From an uncultured Clostridiaceae bacterium (GTDB lineage: Bacteria > Bacillota > Clostridia > Clostridiales > Oxobacteraceae): a DNA stretch of 22,885 nucleotides. The DNA lies in assembly GCA_937900065.1 (NCBI GenBank), contig CALCDS010000140.1, positions 1-22,885 on the forward strand, given 5' to 3'. Both the position numbers and the translations under genes were made by a program. The notes under the pieces are model-generated. The model saw only the letters and a program-made list of their open reading frames with translations. It was not told the origin of the DNA and did not search any database. Positions 22,857 to 22,885 of the stretch are shown in pieces (positions within the stretch are counted from its first letter, which is position 1; each line of letters opens with the position of its first letter).

Positions 22857-22885
22857 GTCATTATTTTTGTATTTTGAATAATATG

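Noticed and set aside
22825..22885. spoVM downstream of thiN, expected from Bacillus order
   Set aside because: The remaining 61 bp contain no matching short peptide; the final ATG is at the window edge.

Overview
This window is a stretch of low-GC Gram-positive chromosome, most likely from a spore-forming member of the Clostridia. The reasons are the A/T-rich composition, heavy use of ATA, AGA and AGG codons, strong AGGAGG-type ribosome binding sites, and a gene order that follows the lsp-ylyB-pyrR and yloA / yloC-ylzA-gmk-rpoZ-coaBC-priA-def-fmt-rsmB-rlmN-prpC-prkC-cpgA-rpe-thiN blocks of Bacillus subtilis. I cannot name the species. I see no rRNA, tRNA, intact transposase or CRISPR array.

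Layout. Positions 1-792 are a sparse left end. It holds the last codons of an unidentified gene, a terminator, an unannotated 46-residue membrane peptide, a second terminator, and a 159-bp repeat structure made of two identical 56-bp direct repeats around a palindrome. Positions 793-3415 are a rightward cluster: yteA-type zinc-finger protein, an LspA-like membrane protein with altered active-site motifs, an RluD-type pseudouridine synthase and pyrR. rqcH (3425-5191) runs leftward and converges on pyrR. It is divided from dapF (5298-6125) by a palindromic divergent promoter. A two-domain lipoprotein follows (6230-7156), then a 330-bp gap rich in hairpins and promoters.

From 7487 to 22824 everything is rightward and tightly packed. 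yicC, remA, gmk, rpoZ and coaBC join RNA turnover, matrix regulation, GMP synthesis, RNA polymerase and CoA synthesis. priA, def, fmt, a YugP-type zinc peptidase, rsmB and rlmN cover replication restart, formyl-Met handling and rRNA methylation. After a 271-bp gap come the Ser/Thr phosphatase-kinase pair (stp/prkC), the ribosome GTPase rsgA, rpe and thiN. Overlapping stop/start codons at several junctions point to translational coupling. Most genes act in translation, ribosome maturation and quality control, or core cofactor and nucleotide synthesis.

Most of the window is ordinary housekeeping sequence, and I found no convincing new multi-gene system. The points most worth a second look are: (1) the LspA-like protein, which has lost the NxGAAF motif and one aspartate of the catalytic dyad; (2) the 56-bp duplicate repeat with its internal palindrome; (3) a coding-like minus-strand stretch between rlmN and stp; (4) the palindrome carrying mirror-image extended -10 promoters between rqcH and dapF; (5) the 46-residue membrane peptide; and (6) a long hairpin with internal tandem repeats and a T-run ahead of yicC.
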